NCBI GenBank assembly: GCA_937895785.1
Contig: CALBKW010000065.1
Location: 1-14,108, forward strand
DNA length: 14,108 bases
Direction: 5' to 3'
Source of the DNA: an uncultured Candidatus Melainabacteria bacterium
Lineage (GTDB): Bacteria; Cyanobacteriota; Vampirovibrionia; Gastranaerophilales; Gastranaerophilaceae
The notes beneath the pieces were generated by a model, which searched no databases, was not told the DNA's origin, and saw only the letters and a list, made by a program, of their open reading frames with translations. Positions 1 through 6,919 of this stretch are shown one piece after another. Numbering within the stretch: position 1 is the stretch's first letter; every line of letters starts with the position of its first letter. The position numbers and the translations under genes were made by a program.

Positions 1-1080
1 AATTTGAGTTTGACCTCTTGTGAATACTGCAGAACCGTGAGCTCTTGGAATTACACCAACTTCGCACCAAATTGGACGAACTTCATTTGGTTTTCTGCCG
101 TCAGCTCTTACGTGTTCTTCAAGAATCATTTTACGCATAACTTTCTTTTCAGCAGCTTTAAATTCTTCTGCAACAAAGTCAATGCCTGTTTCTTCCATCA
201 TATTTAAGATTGGATCATCTTCTGGAAGTGACTCAACTTTTTCTTTAACTAATTTCTTAGCTTCTTCAAGTTTTTCTTGTCTATATGCTCTATCAAAGTT
301 GTGGTAAGCATCGTGAATCATATCGCCAGCAACTTCTTGAATGATATTTTTCAATTCAGTTGTATCGTATGGATTTACAAATTCTTGTTTTTCTACACCG
401 CATTCTTTAGCAAATGCAACTTGGTTGTCGCATTGTTTTCTGATTTCGCCTTGAGCAAATTCTACAGCGTTCATAATATCTTCTTCTGTAACGAATTTAC
501 AGCCAGCTTCAACCATGATTACAGAATCGTGTGTACCTGCAACTACGATATCTAAGTCAGATTTTTCAGCTTCTTGGTGAGTTGGGTTAGCAATAAAGTT
601 GCCGTTTTCATCTCTACCAACTCTTACTGCACCGATAGGTCCTTCGAATGGAGCGCCTGATAACATCAATGCGTAAGATGCACCTAACATAGTTAATGTG
701 TCAGGTTGGTTAACTTGGTCATAGCTGAACAATTGACCAACGATTTGAATGTCATTTCTGTATCCTTTTGGGAATAGTGGTCTGATAGGTCTATCAATTA
801 ATCTTGAGATTAAGATAGCCTTGTCGCTCGCTTTACCTTCTGAACGGTTGTAACCACCTGGGATACGACCGATTGATGACATTCTTTCCTCATAATCAAT
901 TAGCAATGGGAAGAAGTCAATACCTACTCGAGGTTCTTTGCTAACGCAGCAATGAACGAATACCATTGTGTCTCCACATCTAACTGTAACTGATGATGTT
1001 GCAGAGTTAGCGTATTTGCCTGTTTCGATTTCAACAACTTTTCCGCCAATTTCTAACTGCGTTTTCTTTGAATCTACCAT
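1..1080 (-). CDS. pnp: Polyribonucleotide nucleotidyltransferase (PNPase), N-terminal half, truncated by window edge
   Basis: PNPase degrades RNA 3' to 5' by phosphorolysis in the cytoplasm and is a core RNA-turnover enzyme. The minus strand is open from an ATG at 1078-1080 to the window edge: 360 codons of an enzyme that is usually about 700 residues. The first RNase PH domain is clear, with IGRIPGGYNRSEGKASDKA and SRLIDRPIRPLFPKGYRND. The all-helical linker follows, and the second RNase PH domain begins with RADGRKPNEVRPI and GVIPRAHGSAVFTRGQTQI at the edge. The KH and S1 RNA-binding domains should lie beyond the window. The start is supported by AAGAAGGAAAG just upstream and by a TATAAT box about 70 bases before it. 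The rpsO gene that often precedes pnp is absent here; the upstream neighbour is the YtxH cluster, ended by its own terminator. Confidence 0.96.
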   Translation of the reverse strand, partial: MVDSKKTQLEIGGKVVEIETGKYANSATSSVTVRCGDTMVFVHCCVSKEPRVGIDFFPLLIDYEERMSSIGRIPGGYNRSEGKASDKAILISRLIDRPIRPLFPKGYRNDIQIVGQLFSYDQVNQPDTLTMLGASYALMLSGAPFEGPIGAVRVGRDENGNFIANPTHQEAEKSDLDIVVAGTHDSVIMVEAGCKFVTEEDIMNAVEFAQGEIRKQCDNQVAFAKECGVEKQEFVNPYDTTELKNIIQEVAGDMIHDAYHNFDRAYRQEKLEEAKKLVKEKVESLPEDDPILNMMEETGIDFVAEEFKAAEKKVMRKMILEEHVRADGRKPNEVRPIWCEVGVIPRAHGSAVFTRGQTQI

Positions 1081-1148
1081 TTTTTCTTTCCTTCTTTCTT
1101 GGGCTTCGTCTTTTCGCCCGTTTCGTCTTCTTTTTATTTTATGTTTAA

Positions 1149-1154
1149 ATTATA
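1149..1154 (-). promoter_or_regulatory. Candidate -10 box of the pnp promoter
   Basis: A perfect TATAAT on the minus strand lies about 68 bases upstream of the pnp ATG, after the upstream cluster's terminator, so pnp is probably transcribed alone. No good -35 box stands at 16-18 bases upstream (best is TGTTAA-like), so the assignment rests on the -10 and the position. The resulting leader of about 60 bases contains AAGACGAA twice and a short GGGC/GCCC stem (1101-1119). Confidence 0.5.
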
Positions 1155-1200
1155 ACCTAAACAAAAATTTTTAACACTCTTGTAACGAAAATATAATAAT

Positions 1201-1233
1201 AAGGCGGAGCCGTTCAATGAACGGCTCCGCCTT
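1201..1233 (-). terminator. Strong hairpin terminator of the YtxH/DUF948 cluster
   Basis: A perfect inverted repeat: AAGGCGGAGCCGTT pairs with AACGGCTCCGCCTT around a short CAATG loop (pairing may extend into the loop). On the minus strand it lies about 27 bases past the stop of the last YtxH gene and is followed by TTATTATTATATTTTC, a T-rich but interrupted tract. It separates the cluster from pnp. Confidence 0.8.
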
Positions 1234-1259
1234 ACAAAAAATAAATTTAATGTTTAGAA

Positions 1260-1535
1260 CTAGTCTTTATTAAACATTTCTTTTTTTTCGTTGATGAAGT
1301 TTTGGATATTACCCATGATTTCATCACCTTTTTTTTGAAGTTCAGAAACTACGGTTTCTGCTTTTTCTTGAATATCTTTAACTTTTTCGTCTGTTTTATC
1401 TAAAACTTCTTTTGCAGTATCTGCAATCATTTCACGAGTTTCTTCACCTGATTTTGGAGCTAATAAGATACCTGTAATAGCGCCTAAAGCTGCACCTACT
1501 GTGAAACCTACTAAAAATTTTCCTGCTGATGACAT
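1260..1535 (-). CDS. YtxH domain-containing protein, 91 aa
   Basis: A small single-pass membrane protein of the YtxH family, whose members are often general-stress or envelope-associated; the molecular role is not established. It has a glycine-rich hydrophobic segment at residues 6-26 with small-residue spacing, followed directly by the family signature LLAPKSGEETR (24-34). The rest is a charged, heptad-like helix (about 35-90) that could form a coiled coil on the cytoplasmic side. The start is fixed by AAGGAG at 1543-1548, seven bases from the ATG. It is the last gene of a cluster with a DUF948-like protein and another YtxH protein, and a hairpin terminator follows. Paralogy with the YtxH gene at 2014-2331 is clear from the shared signature, though the tails differ. 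Confidence 0.88.
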   Translation of the reverse strand: MSSAGKFLVGFTVGAALGAITGILLAPKSGEETREMIADTAKEVLDKTDEKVKDIQEKAETVVSELQKKGDEIMGNIQNFINEKKEMFNKD

Positions 1536-1611
1536 ATTAATTCTCCTTTACTATTAATTTTAACTTTATCATTTTAACCTGTTTTGCAAAGTTTTTAATT
1601 GCTAATTCAGG

Positions 1612-1989
1612 CTATTTTGAAAACATTTTTAATACTGTTGAAAAACCTTTTGTTAAGCCTTTAGCTAATGAACCAGAAAAGAATTTCAATTTTGATAATG
1701 TTGCTGTACTAAAGCCGAATACATTTTCAACGGTATCTCTCATTTTATCAATGCCTTTGTCAGTTGATTTCATAAAATCATTTACTGTATGCAAAGATTC
1801 ATTCAACTCACGTAAAGTTGGACGTAATTCATTTCTTACAACTGTTGTTGTTTCATCGACATTTTGAGCTAATTTTGACAAATCAATAATCAACTTGATT
1901 AAAAATCCACCAACTACGACTAGCATAATGCCTGTTGCAACTGCTAAAAATGTTAAACCGTTATTCAAAATAATTTGAGATGTTTCCAT
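1612..1989 (-). CDS. DUF948-like single-pass membrane protein, 125 aa
   Basis: This resembles the DUF948 family, small membrane proteins that commonly sit beside YtxH genes; their biochemical role is unknown. A hydrophobic segment spans about residues 11-34. A helical region follows with the typical pattern of this family: DLSKLAQNVDETTTVVRNEL and then RPTLRELNESLHTVNDF (about 36-72). The C-terminal 35 residues (FSTATLSKLKFFSGSLAKGL onward) look amphipathic and Lys/Phe-rich, so they may contact the membrane. An AAAGGAT stretch lies upstream of the ATG. It is flanked by YtxH genes (24 bases from the upstream one, about 76 to the downstream one), so the three are probably co-transcribed. The family call rests on pattern recognition rather than a profile search. 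Confidence 0.75.
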   Translation of the reverse strand: METSQIILNNGLTFLAVATGIMLVVVGGFLIKLIIDLSKLAQNVDETTTVVRNELRPTLRELNESLHTVNDFMKSTDKGIDKMRDTVENVFGFSTATLSKLKFFSGSLAKGLTKGFSTVLKMFSK

Positions 1990-2013
1990 TGTTTTTCAAT
2001 CCTTTTCTTCTTA

Positions 2014-2331
2014 TTAATTAATATCGTAATCTGTGTCTGCTTCTTCTAGTTTTTTAGCTTTTTCCATTTTTTCAGATTTTAAAGCGTTTGCAATGTTTTT
2101 AATTTTCTTTTCAACTTTGAATTTAACCAAATCAATTGCTTCAATTGCTTGTTTTTTAGCTGCTTTAACGTTTGGAGCTTGTGTTTCAATCAAGTTTTTG
2201 ATTGTTTTTTCTAAATCTTTGCAAGAATCTTCACCTTTTTTAGGAGCTAAAAGAACGCCTGCAATTACACCGCCGACAACGCCAGCTAAAATTCCTATTC
2301 CAAAACTAAAATCGTCTTTTTTGTTGCACAT
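2014..2331 (-). CDS. YtxH domain-containing protein, 105 aa
   Basis: A second YtxH-family protein in the cluster. Residues 9-29 are a glycine-rich membrane segment (FGIGILAGVVGGVIAGVLLA) leading into the signature LLAPKKGE (27-34). After that comes a lysine-rich helical region to about residue 95 and an acidic tail ending ADTDYDIN. The start is supported by AGAGG six to seven bases upstream of the ATG. The encoded protein differs from the 1260-1535 paralogue in its longer, more basic tail and in Cys2 and Cys37. Glycine-zipper membrane segments of this sort often self-associate; whether the two YtxH proteins pair with each other or with the DUF948-like protein is inference from gene order. Confidence 0.87.
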   Translation of the reverse strand: MCNKKDDFSFGIGILAGVVGGVIAGVLLAPKKGEDSCKDLEKTIKNLIETQAPNVKAAKKQAIEAIDLVKFKVEKKIKNIANALKSEKMEKAKKLEEADTDYDIN

Positions 2332-2392
2332 TTTGAACCTCTACTTTCTCATTTTGAACTCATTGTAACATATAACTTCTTATCATACAAGG

Positions 2393-2758
2393 TTATACAA
2401 GACAATCAGCCCTGAAGGTATCATACATAACTAATAATAATTCTGCTAATAATATTTTTTTCTTAAATTTTGTTTTTTTGAAGAAAAACAACAAAATTCC
2501 AACCAAAGCACCCTTAATGATGTTTCGATAAAATTCACATCTGCGACGTAAAAATTCGCGTTTTTGTTGTTTCATTTGGCATTTGAAAGTACTTGCTACA
2601 TCATAAATCGCTCTAAGTTTGAATTTTAGCGTATGGCGGTTAACTTTAAACTTTTCTGTCAATGCGTTAACCTTTTTATCCACATACATAATTCCCGCAC
2701 ATAAAACGATTACAGCAAATAATTCAAGTATAAAAAATATTACAAATATATAACTCAT
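2393..2758 (-). CDS. Hypothetical membrane protein with two hydrophobic segments, 121 aa
   Basis: I do not recognise the family. The protein has a strong N-terminal membrane segment (residues 3-24), a very basic middle (about 28-80, including FKCQMKQQKREFLRRRCEFY), a second shorter hydrophobic segment (82-93, IKGALVGILLFFF) and a mixed tail with KKTKFKKK. The arrangement of a first helix, a charged helix and a GALVGILL motif recalls envelope proteins of the DUF948/YtxH neighbourhood, but no signature is present. It is the first gene of the minus-strand cluster, 61 bases ahead of the YtxH gene at 2331, and diverges from murT. The ribosome-binding site is weak (AGAAGAA). Cysteines at 20, 60, 74 and 119 are unusual for so small a membrane protein. 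Confidence 0.65.
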   Translation of the reverse strand: MSYIFVIFFILELFAVIVLCAGIMYVDKKVNALTEKFKVNRHTLKFKLRAIYDVASTFKCQMKQQKREFLRRRCEFYRNIIKGALVGILLFFFKKTKFKKKILLAELLLVMYDTFRADCLV

Positions 2759-2844
2759 TTCTTTATTCTTCTTTTTTATATTATATTAGTATATGTATTA
2801 TATAGTAAAAATAAAAAATTGAAATACTCAGAAAGAATTAATTT
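2759..2844. promoter_or_regulatory. AT-rich divergent promoter region
   Basis: An 86-base, almost entirely A+T gap separates the start of the minus-strand membrane-protein cluster from the plus-strand murT operon. TATAAT on the minus strand at 2797-2802 is a reasonable -10 for the cluster, with a poor -35 (TTTCAA, 2819-2824). On the plus strand TATAGT (2801-2806) is the best -10 for murT and overlaps it, so the two directions may compete. At this base composition such matches arise easily. Confidence 0.4.
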
Positions 2845-4176
2845 GTGAATAGATTAAAGTTTTATATATCAATCATCTTGGCTAGGTTAATCAAGCTACT
2901 AATTAAGATTGTCGGACGTTCTAGTGGAACTTCTTTTGTCGGAATGTTTACACTAAAAACTAATCCTGACTTTTTAAATCTTTGTTCAAAATACATTTTG
3001 CGTGAAAAAATTTCTGTAACAGGCACAAACGGAAAAACTACAACTGCAGGGCTTATAGCTCAAATTTTAGAGGCTAATAAAAAAGAAGTTATCCACAACG
3101 CTCAAGGTGCAAATATGCTGACTGGTATTGCAAATGTGTTTGCAACAACAGTTGTTCCGTCAAAACGTTACGACAACTGCGTTTTAGAATCGGATGAAGC
3201 ATATCTTTCAAAACTTTATGACTACATGAAGTTAGATTATTTGGTTGTAACAAATTTATTCCGCGACCAACTTGACAGATATGGTGAACTTGATACCACC
3301 GCAAAGAAAATTCAATCAGCAATTGACAAAAATAAAGATTTAATCTTACTCTTGAACGCTGACGACCCACTTGTTGCAAATTTAGGACATGATAACAAAA
3401 AATTATTCTATGGATTTGAAAACATTGAATTTGCAGGAAAACATACAATTTCTCAAGCTCCAGCCGAAATGTTCAACTGTGTTTGCGGAAAGCCATTAGA
3501 ATATTCAAAACGCTTCTATGCTCAACAAGGTCATTATTACTGTTCTTGCGGATACAAGCGACCTGAATGCGATTACCAAGCTAACGCAAAAATTTATGAC
3601 GATTACATAGAAATTTCAGTTCTTCACGACGGTAAAGAAACGCATTATACATTCGATTCAATTGGCTTGTACAATGCTTACAATGCACTTGCCGCAATTT
3701 CTATGGCTTTAGAAATTGGATACACTCAAGAAGAAATACAAAACGCACTAAATACATACAAAGCGATGTTTGGAAGAGCCGAAAAGACTGAATTTAACGG
3801 ACACAAAACAATTATTCAACTTATCAAAAATCCTGCTGGCGCAAGTGAGGTCTTGAAAACTGTTGATTTAAGTTCTAAAATATTGATAGCAATAAACGAC
3901 AATTTTGCAGATGGTAGAGATGTTTCTTGGCTATGGGATGCAGAATTTGAATTATTGAAGGATACAGAAAAAACAATTATTACTTCTGGAATTAGAGCTA
4001 ACGATATGGCTTTAAGACTGAAATATGCAGGAGTTCCTACCGAAAAAATTAAGGTTGTACCAGATTTATATGAAGCTGTTGAAGAAGCTTCAAGCTCAGA
4101 AGACAAAGATGAAAAAATTACAATAATGCCGTCTTATACTGCATTATTACAAATCAAAAATTACAAACGAGGTTAA
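2845..4176 (+). CDS. murT: MurT-like lipid II isoglutaminyl synthase, Mur ligase subunit, 443 aa
   Basis: MurT is the ATP-using Mur-ligase-like subunit that, with the glutaminase GatD, amidates D-glutamate of lipid II to D-isoglutamine in peptidoglycan synthesis. The P-loop VTGTNGKTTT lies at about 58-67, followed by IHNAQGANMLTGIANVF, typical of MurT. Next come VTNLFRDQLDRYGELD (135-150) and LNADDPLVANLG. A MurT-type cysteine insert follows (CVC 212-214, CSC 233-235, plus Cys242), probably a zinc ribbon. IGLYNAYNALAA, MFGRAE and the C-terminal NDNFADGRDVSWLWD (351-365) complete the pattern. The last segment corresponds to the region where known MurT proteins supply an aspartate to the GatD active site. 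Length is normal (S. aureus MurT is about 437). The start is a GTG; its ribosome-binding site (AGAAAG) is weak. No gatD follows; the next gene is a PdxJ-like gene 8 bases on. Confidence 0.92.
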   Translation: MNRLKFYISIILARLIKLLIKIVGRSSGTSFVGMFTLKTNPDFLNLCSKYILREKISVTGTNGKTTTAGLIAQILEANKKEVIHNAQGANMLTGIANVFATTVVPSKRYDNCVLESDEAYLSKLYDYMKLDYLVVTNLFRDQLDRYGELDTTAKKIQSAIDKNKDLILLLNADDPLVANLGHDNKKLFYGFENIEFAGKHTISQAPAEMFNCVCGKPLEYSKRFYAQQGHYYCSCGYKRPECDYQANAKIYDDYIEISVLHDGKETHYTFDSIGLYNAYNALAAISMALEIGYTQEEIQNALNTYKAMFGRAEKTEFNGHKTIIQLIKNPAGASEVLKTVDLSSKILIAINDNFADGRDVSWLWDAEFELLKDTEKTIITSGIRANDMALRLKYAGVPTEKIKVVPDLYEAVEEASSSEDKDEKITIMPSYTALLQIKNYKRG

Positions 4177-4184
4177 TTCAATTA

Positions 4185-4898
4185 ATGCTTTTAAACGTTA
4201 ACATCAATTATCTAGCAAATTTGAGAAACTCAATCGGTGGAAACGAGCCCGATTTATTGAAATGCGCCAGATATTGCGAACGTTCAGGTGCGGACGGAAT
4301 TATAACATATATTTCAGACCTTACGGACAGTGTTAATACTTATGATATAAAAAATTTAAAATCACATCTTAGAACTAGATTTATACTAAAAATGCCAATG
4401 TCTAAAGAATATCAAAAACACGCACTAGACTGTGTTCCAGATATTGTTTGCATTGTTCCAGAAACAAATGAGCAATCCCCTTCAACAGGTTTTAACGTTT
4501 TGAAAAATCAAACAGAAATTAACGATTTTATGGTGCCTTTAATGTATGAAGGTTCTATGGCCTGTGTTTTGATTGAACCTCAAATAGAGCAAGTTCATAG
4601 CGCATACAAAGCTGGAATGCATTATGTAGAACTTAACACCGCAAAATATGCAGAAGCATTCAAAACAGGAAATTATGACAAAGAATTTAACGACCTAAAA
4701 GAAAGCGCAGTTCTTGCAAATACACTTGGTTTAAAGGTAATTTTAGGCAACGGTATAAATTACGTAAACGTTAGCAAATTAATGGAAATTCACGGAGTTT
4801 CGGAATTTAATATTGGGCATAGTATAACATCTAAAGCCATTTTTTCAGGTTTAGACAAAGCAATTAAAGATATGAAAGAGTTGATAGATGAAAAGTAG
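4185..4898 (+). CDS. PdxJ-like TIM-barrel protein lacking PdxJ catalytic residues, 237 aa
   Basis: The fold matches pyridoxine 5'-phosphate synthase (PdxJ), which condenses deoxyxylulose phosphate with 3-amino-2-oxopropyl phosphate to make vitamin B6. Shared landmarks are NVNI near the start, LRN (13-15), SGADGI (34-39), VPE (91-93), LGLKV (181-185), a glycine at 190 and FNIGH (208-212); length is also right (E. coli 243). Aligned by eye to E. coli PdxJ, however, the catalytic His45, Glu72 and His193 correspond to Tyr42, Lys69 and Asn189. Substrate-binding Asp11, His12, Arg20, Arg47 and His52 correspond to Asn8, Tyr9, Ile17, Ser44 and Ser49. The usual chemistry therefore looks impossible, and I withhold the symbol pdxJ. 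The gene begins 8 bases after murT and overlaps the next by 11. Its best ribosome-binding site (GAGG, 4169-4172) lies inside murT. It may have a new ligand or a regulatory role; automated annotation would probably call it pyridoxine 5'-phosphate synthase. Confidence 0.8.
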   Translation: MLLNVNINYLANLRNSIGGNEPDLLKCARYCERSGADGIITYISDLTDSVNTYDIKNLKSHLRTRFILKMPMSKEYQKHALDCVPDIVCIVPETNEQSPSTGFNVLKNQTEINDFMVPLMYEGSMACVLIEPQIEQVHSAYKAGMHYVELNTAKYAEAFKTGNYDKEFNDLKESAVLANTLGLKVILGNGINYVNVSKLMEIHGVSEFNIGHSITSKAIFSGLDKAIKDMKELIDEK

Positions 4899-5202
4899 AG
4901 AAGAAATTGTAGAAGAAATGCAACAAGTTGTTGAACAAATGCGATTGGACGACTTGGAAGAACGCCCAGAACTTGAAGAAGAATACTTTGATTGCTCTTG
5001 TTGCGGTCAAACAAAATCTTATGCAGGTTCGATTCAATATGGTGAATACAGACTTTGCAATGATTGCGTACTTCTTGCCGAAACAGGATTTGCCTTAGGT
5101 AAAATAAAGGATGTTCAAGAACTTATTGATGCAATGGAAGATAAACGTCTTGAAGAACTTTGCAATTTCATTAAACAAGACGAAAAAAGTCAAAATAACT
5201 AA
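4888..5202 (+). CDS. Small zinc-ribbon protein, 104 aa
   Basis: I do not recognise a named family. Two CxxC knuckles (Cys36-x-x-Cys39, with an extra Cys38, and Cys57-x-x-Cys60) about 18 residues apart suggest one structural zinc site. The segment between them, QTKSYAGSIQYGEYRLCNDC, has the hairpin look of a treble-clef or zinc-ribbon domain. An acidic helical N-terminus (1-33) and a second acidic helix (about 75-100) flank it, so nucleic-acid binding is not obvious and a protein-protein adaptor is as likely. The ATG lies within the end of the PdxJ-like gene (11-base overlap) with AAAGAG seven bases ahead, indicating translational coupling. It is the last gene of the murT operon. Its stop codon shares bases with the stop of the opposing gene at 5199. 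Confidence 0.75.
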   Translation: MKSREEIVEEMQQVVEQMRLDDLEERPELEEEYFDCSCCGQTKSYAGSIQYGEYRLCNDCVLLAETGFALGKIKDVQELIDAMEDKRLEELCNFIKQDEKSQNN

Positions 5203-5675
5203 CCTAAATTTTCAATTTGAGTATTAAGGTTCAAGTCAATATATTTATAAAAGTTTGTCAAAACACCTAGAGGGAAAAAGTAGTTGTTATCTGCAGGTAC
5301 GACCTTTATGATAGCAGATTTTGCATCTACTTTTGAAACTGACACCATGAAATTTCTATTTGCAGCTCTAAACAAAATATAGCCATTTTTTGATTGAATT
5401 TCATCTATAAAGAATTTGTTAGCATTAATGCTTGCTAGTGCTAAAAAATACAATTTATCAACTGGAATCATATATTTTTTTGTGCATTTTTCAAATGGAA
5501 TCATTTGTGGAACTGTTGGAGAAACAGCGGGTTGAGTTGTTTCTCTGTTCACGTTGATCGTCTGAGTTGCATTCAAACTTGAAAGTGGTTGAACCATAAT
5601 TTGTTCAGCACAAAAAGCTGAACTTGAAAAGATTACAGCACAAAATATTAAAACTAACTTTATTGTTCTTTCCAT
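5199..5675 (-). CDS. Exported hypothetical protein, 158 aa
   Basis: No family recognised. A clear signal peptide is present: a basic start (MERTIK), a hydrophobic core (7-20) and a probable signal peptidase I site after FCA (residue 23). The cysteine at 22 lacks a proper lipobox, so a lipoprotein is unlikely. A Ser/Thr/Pro/Gln-rich low-complexity stretch (about 28-60) follows, then a compact domain (about 64-158) of alternating strands, with KNGYILFRAANRNFMVSVSK and AIIKVVPADNNYFFP. This could be a small periplasmic beta-rich domain. The ATG lies 16 bases inside the end of the polymerase gene, so expression is coupled to polA even though the product is exported. The stop overlaps that of the convergent zinc-ribbon gene by 4 bases. 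Confidence 0.75.
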   Translation of the reverse strand: MERTIKLVLIFCAVIFSSSAFCAEQIMVQPLSSLNATQTINVNRETTQPAVSPTVPQMIPFEKCTKKYMIPVDKLYFLALASINANKFFIDEIQSKNGYILFRAANRNFMVSVSKVDAKSAIIKVVPADNNYFFPLGVLTNFYKYIDLNLNTQIENLG

Positions 5676-6919
5676 GATTTACCCCAATTAATATCAACTA
5701 ATAACGGTACTTTTAAGTCTGCAACATTCTGCATTTCTTTTTTTACTAGAGTTTTAACCTGTTCTAATTCATCAGCAACTACCTCAAACACAAGTTCGTC
5801 GTGTACTTGCATAACCATTTTTGATTTTAAGTTATTTTCTTTAAAAGCTTTATCAACATTAATCATAGCCATTTTTATTAAATCTGCAGCCGTACCTTGT
5901 AAAGGTTGATTAATTGCTGCACGTTCTGCAAACTCTTTTATCATTCGATTTGGGCTTAACAGTTCTGTCAAATAACGTTTTCTGCCAAAGATTGTTTCTA
6001 CAAAACCGTGTTCATAAGCAAAAGCTACTGTATTATGCATATATGCTTGAACTTTTGGATATGTCATAAAATATTTATCAATAAAGTTTTGAGCCTCTTG
6101 AGCTGGAATATCAAGCGCCTTGGCTAAACCATAACGGGTTTGTCCATAAATGATACCGAAGTTTACAGCCTTTGCCTTGTAACGCATTTCTTTTGTAACC
6201 TGTTCAACTGGTACGTCAAATACTTTTGATGCTGTTAAACTGTGAACGTCGACATCTGAATTAAAAGCAGCAATTAGGTTTTCATCACCTGAAACATGTG
6301 CCAACAAGCGTAATTCAATTTGAGAATAATCTGAAGATAAAATAAAATTATTTTCATCTTCTGCTACAAAAGCATTTCTCAACTTATTGCCTTCCTCTGT
6401 TCTAATCGGAATATTCTGCAAATTAGGATTAGAAGATGATAAACGACCAGTTGCAGTAACTGTTTGATTATAAGTTGTATGGATTCTTCTATCCTTCAAA
6501 CTAACCAAAAGTGGCAAAGCATCTGTATAAGTTGTTCTTAGCTTTGTATATTTTCTATAATCAATTAAATATTGGCAAATCGGATGTTCTGTGGCTAATT
6601 CTTCAAGAACTTCAACACTTGTAGAAGGTTTTGACTTACCGCGTTTTTTCTTCAATTGAATATTTAGTTTTTCATAAAGCACTTCACCAACTTGTTTGGG
6701 AGAGTTAATATTAAACTCTTCGCCAGCAATTTCATAAATTTTTGCTTGCAATTCTTCCGCTTTTTGGGTCATATACTCAGAAAGTTCGCTCATATAATCA
6801 ACATCTAAAGCTACACCGTCATATTCCATTTGTGCCAAAATGTGTGTTAACGGCAATTCTACCTCATCATGAAGTTTTAATTCTTCTGACGATAAGTCTT
6901 TTAGCCAAAATTGAGTTAA
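5660..6919 (-). CDS. polA: DNA polymerase I, polymerase domain (3' fragment of split polA)
   Basis: This is the Klenow-type polymerase domain, which fills gaps in repair and Okazaki-fragment processing. Numbering from a TTG at 6854-6856 (398 aa), it has TGRLSSSNPNLQNIP (136-150), motif A DYSQIELR (176-183, catalytic Asp176), the O-helix RYKAKAVNFGIIYG (225-238; Arg225, Lys229, Phe233 and Tyr237 match E. coli Arg754, Lys758, Phe762 and Tyr766) and motif C QVHDE (350-354, Asp353). The domain is intact. PolA-like sequence continues upstream of the TTG in the same frame (KLTQFWLKDLSSEELKLHDE) as far as about 6922, where it should join the 5' fragment but is out of frame. The frame is open back to a TGA at 6956-6958 and has no ATG there. 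If translated separately, the TTG has GAGGT four bases ahead (6861-6865), the same layout as the prepilin start. Confidence 0.9.
   Translation of the reverse strand, partial: LTQFWLKDLSSEELKLHDEVELPLTHILAQMEYDGVALDVDYMSELSEYMTQKAEELQAKIYEIAGEEFNINSPKQVGEVLYEKLNIQLKKKRGKSKPSTSVEVLEELATEHPICQYLIDYRKYTKLRTTYTDALPLLVSLKDRRIHTTYNQTVTATGRLSSSNPNLQNIPIRTEEGNKLRNAFVAEDENNFILSSDYSQIELRLLAHVSGDENLIAAFNSDVDVHSLTASKVFDVPVEQVTKEMRYKAKAVNFGIIYGQTRYGLAKALDIPAQEAQNFIDKYFMTYPKVQAYMHNTVAFAYEHGFVETIFGRKRYLTELLSPNRMIKEFAERAAINQPLQGTAADLIKMAMINVDKAFKENNLKSKMVMQVHDELVFEVVADELEQVKTLVKKEMQNVADLKVPLLVDINWGKSWKEQ

Noticed and set aside
2033..2368. Plus-strand open frame of 111 codons opposite the YtxH gene
   Set aside because: It is antisense to a clear YtxH gene with a good ribosome-binding site; its Ser/Phe/Ala-rich product is a reverse-strand shadow.
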